From assembly GCF_947507565.1 (NCBI RefSeq), contig NC_089189.1, forward strand, positions 124,001 through 188,000: a stretch of DNA of 64,000 bases, read 5' to 3'. Below are positions 62,024-64,000 of this stretch, in pieces. Each line of letters starts with the position of its first letter. Positions within the stretch are counted from its first letter, which is position 1. A program made the translations under genes and the position numbers. The notes under the pieces were generated by a model that was not told the DNA's origin, ran no database searches, and saw only the letters and a program-made list of their open reading frames with translations. Source of the DNA: Oscarella lobularis (taxonomy: Eukaryota; Porifera; Homoscleromorpha; Homosclerophorida; Oscarellidae).

Positions 62024-64000
62024 ATGTCTTCCACGGGTCCCTCATCTCGACAGGGACACGTCGCTGTCATTATCGATCAAGAGATGCTTCTTTGGGGAGG
62101 AAGAGCGATGAGAGAATCGACGGGAGATCTGTTCTTTTGCTCTCAGGATGTGATCGAGTGTTTGAATCTTTCGACGAGTGAATGGAATGAACGACGAGCA
62201 ATATCGAGCATCCCCCAATCCGACATTCCTCATCCATGTCTCTACGCACGAATTGGTGTCGTCCAAAATCGGGACATTTATCAATTTGGTGGTTGGTACT
62301 TCTCGTCTGATCAGGGCCGTCCTGTCTATTCGAACGATGTTCACAAATTGGATGGATTGACGTTGGAATGGCAACGAATCCATTCCAATGACCAATCAAC
62401 GCCCAGCGGGAGATCGAGACATGGAATGTGCGTGTTAGGGAAGAAAGGAGACGAACATCTCGTCATGATGGGCGGATTCGGAACAAAGATTGTTTCACCA
62501 ATACGAGATGGATCTCAATTCATTCCTAATTCAAATGATCCTGACTCTGGATGGAACAATGAAGTTTGGTTGTTTTGCATCCGAAAGAGTGAGTGACGTG
62601 TAAAATTATTTTGAATTGAATGTAGACATTTGTTTGAAGGGAATTGGATTCCAGCTCAATGCACAGGAAAAAAACCACATCCTCGATCCTCACATTCATT
62701 CACTACCATTGATATTAATCGAGCAATTCTCATTGGCGGTTCTGATGAAACAAAGTCTTTCAATGATATTTATGTTTTTCATTTGAACTCAATGGTAAGT
62801 TGTTTGTTTGTATTTGTTTGTTGATATTCTAATTTGTTTATGTAGGAGTGGATCCAAGTTCATTTGGATGGACCACATCATCTTCTTCCCTTATGGGGTC
62901 ATTCAACTAATGTTGTTGATATTCCCGGATTAGGACCATGTGCTATCGTCTTATGGGGAGTGACCAATGGCAAGAGAATGGTCTCAATTGCTCATTTCAT
63001 TGTCATTGATTCTCGACAATGTCATAAAGTACTGACTAATATTTAACATGATTACTCTAATTTGTTTATTATTTATACAGGTTACTTTGACTGATAAAGT
63101 TATACGAACTATATTTCAGTCGACGTGTTCTCTATTGAGAATAAATGATCTATTTCTAATACGATTTGGAGGAACAAATGATTTCAAAACATGGAAACCA
63201 GTGGCCCTGTTAGACATTTTAAAATTTGGTAATTTAATCAAATTTTGATTCATGCAATAAACTGGGTTTGATTACATTTGAAATCAGATGGCTTCAAAAG
63301 TATTTCCGTAACGTCATCATCACGTGTCCCAATGGTATGTGCATAATCTATATAATTATAGTTGTATCATTTTTTGTGTAGAGCTTGGAGTCATGTCCGC
63401 TTCCGCGTCAAATAGCCGATACCCGTGACGCAGAGCAAGAAAAGGAACAAGTAACTCGTGTCATAGACAATCATGATCTAATTTTTGTATCTAGGTATCC
63501 TTTTTGGATTCGTCTCTTCAAATTGATCGAAACGATCTTACGTACGACGAAGAGGATTTCCTTGGCCAAGGTGCTTACGGAGTGGTCTACAAAGCGACAC
63601 TGAGAAAGGATGAGAAAGAGCAACCAGTCGCTGTCAAAGTTTTCAACATTTTCAAACAAACAAGAGAAAATAAGTGAGTTTTTATTCGTCTCACCTGTAA
63701 TTTTAATTTTTCACTTGAAGAGAGTACGACGAATTCAAGAAGGAAGCATCCATTCTTCTCCAAATCAAACCTCATCGTTTCGTCATTGATCTAATTGGTC
63801 TCTGCATCAAGGACGAACGCTACGCCCTAGTAACGGCGTTTGTGAGCGGATACAACTTGCACGAGCTCCTCTCTTCGGACGATGAAACGATTCAAAGGAT
63901 GGAGGTGAGAATATCGATTGCCAAGCAAATTGCAATCGGTATGGTCCATCTCCACTACAATCGTCCGCCTGTTATCCACTACGACTTAAAATCTGATAAC
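62024..64000 (+). CDS. Kelch-repeat protein kinase 3 (C-terminus outside the window)
   Basis: Starts MSSTGPSSRQGHVAVIIDQE and follows the Kelch exon plan of the other two genes (RDIYQFGG, QSTPSGRSRHGMCVLGKKGD, AILIGGSD, LWGHSTNVVDIPGLG). The kinase starts at about 63495: FLGQGAYGVVYKATLR, QPVAVKVFNIF, LLQIKPHRFVIDLIGL, and HYDLKSDN exactly at the right edge. It has no ZU5/UPA/Death module, so it resembles Kelch-kinase 1 in layout. Exons 1-2 are strikingly close to the other copies, including intron sequence such as GTGACGTGTAAAATTATTTT. Later exons diverge. It is open to the edge with no break seen. Confidence 0.83.

Overview
The window is nuclear DNA of an animal with a very compact genome. 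Most introns are about 45-70 nt and AT-rich, with clear GT...AG ends, and intergenic gaps are often 100-300 bp. The gene set is metazoan: an E-protein bHLH factor, G-alpha-q, a Rab27-like GTPase, MLF, LMAN1/ERGIC-53, EPG5, ANP32, and CARD/SAM/Death-domain kinase fusions. Gene compaction together with lineage-specific kinase fusions suggests a sponge, possibly a homoscleromorph. That placement is inference; no marker in the window proves it. All eukaryotic CDS entries give the span from first to last coding base; introns lie inside.

Layout, left to right. 1-10165 (-): EPG5, complete except for its last few residues; one intron carries a 9-bp-unit minisatellite. 10151-13935: a 1.28 kb direct duplication flanking a broken LINE reverse-transcriptase fragment. 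Each copy holds a CCAAT promoter and a GC-rich, apparently spliced and polyadenylated RNA with no convincing ORF; about 680 bp of it is identical between copies although the flanks have diverged. 13894-16376 (-): Kelch-kinase 1. 16650-20265 (-): a CARD-SAM-TPR-kinase whose catalytic loop is destroyed (predicted pseudokinase). 20452-22692 (-): a CERS1-like ceramide synthase and a Rab27-like GTPase. 23008-24005 (+): MLF. 24100-26460: a small ORF and several minisatellites, including a decayed array of tandem exons.

26455-33553 (+): a tandem pair of F-BAR-C1 adaptor genes with duplicated promoters. 33664-40650: two unrecognised coiled-coil genes, head to head; one begins with an acylation signal (MGC). 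41169-45330 (+): Kelch-kinase 2, with a Kelch - ZU5-like - UPA-like - Death - kinase order. 45633-47209: G-alpha-q. 48057-49206: ANP32. 49427-53312: LMAN1, with a 2 kb intron filled by a pyrimidine minisatellite. 53512-55574: COX6A and TRMT13, divergent, with overlapping potential start codons. 57058-61433: E-protein. 62024-end: Kelch-kinase 3, cut by the window edge.

Most housekeeping genes are unrelated neighbours packed tightly together. The unusual content is the set of kinase fusions. Three Kelch-kinase paralogues, one with an added ZU5-UPA-Death module, and the CARD-SAM-TPR pseudokinase combine death-fold adaptor domains with kinase domains. This suggests intracellular signalling or innate-immunity scaffolds. 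That role is inferred from domains only.
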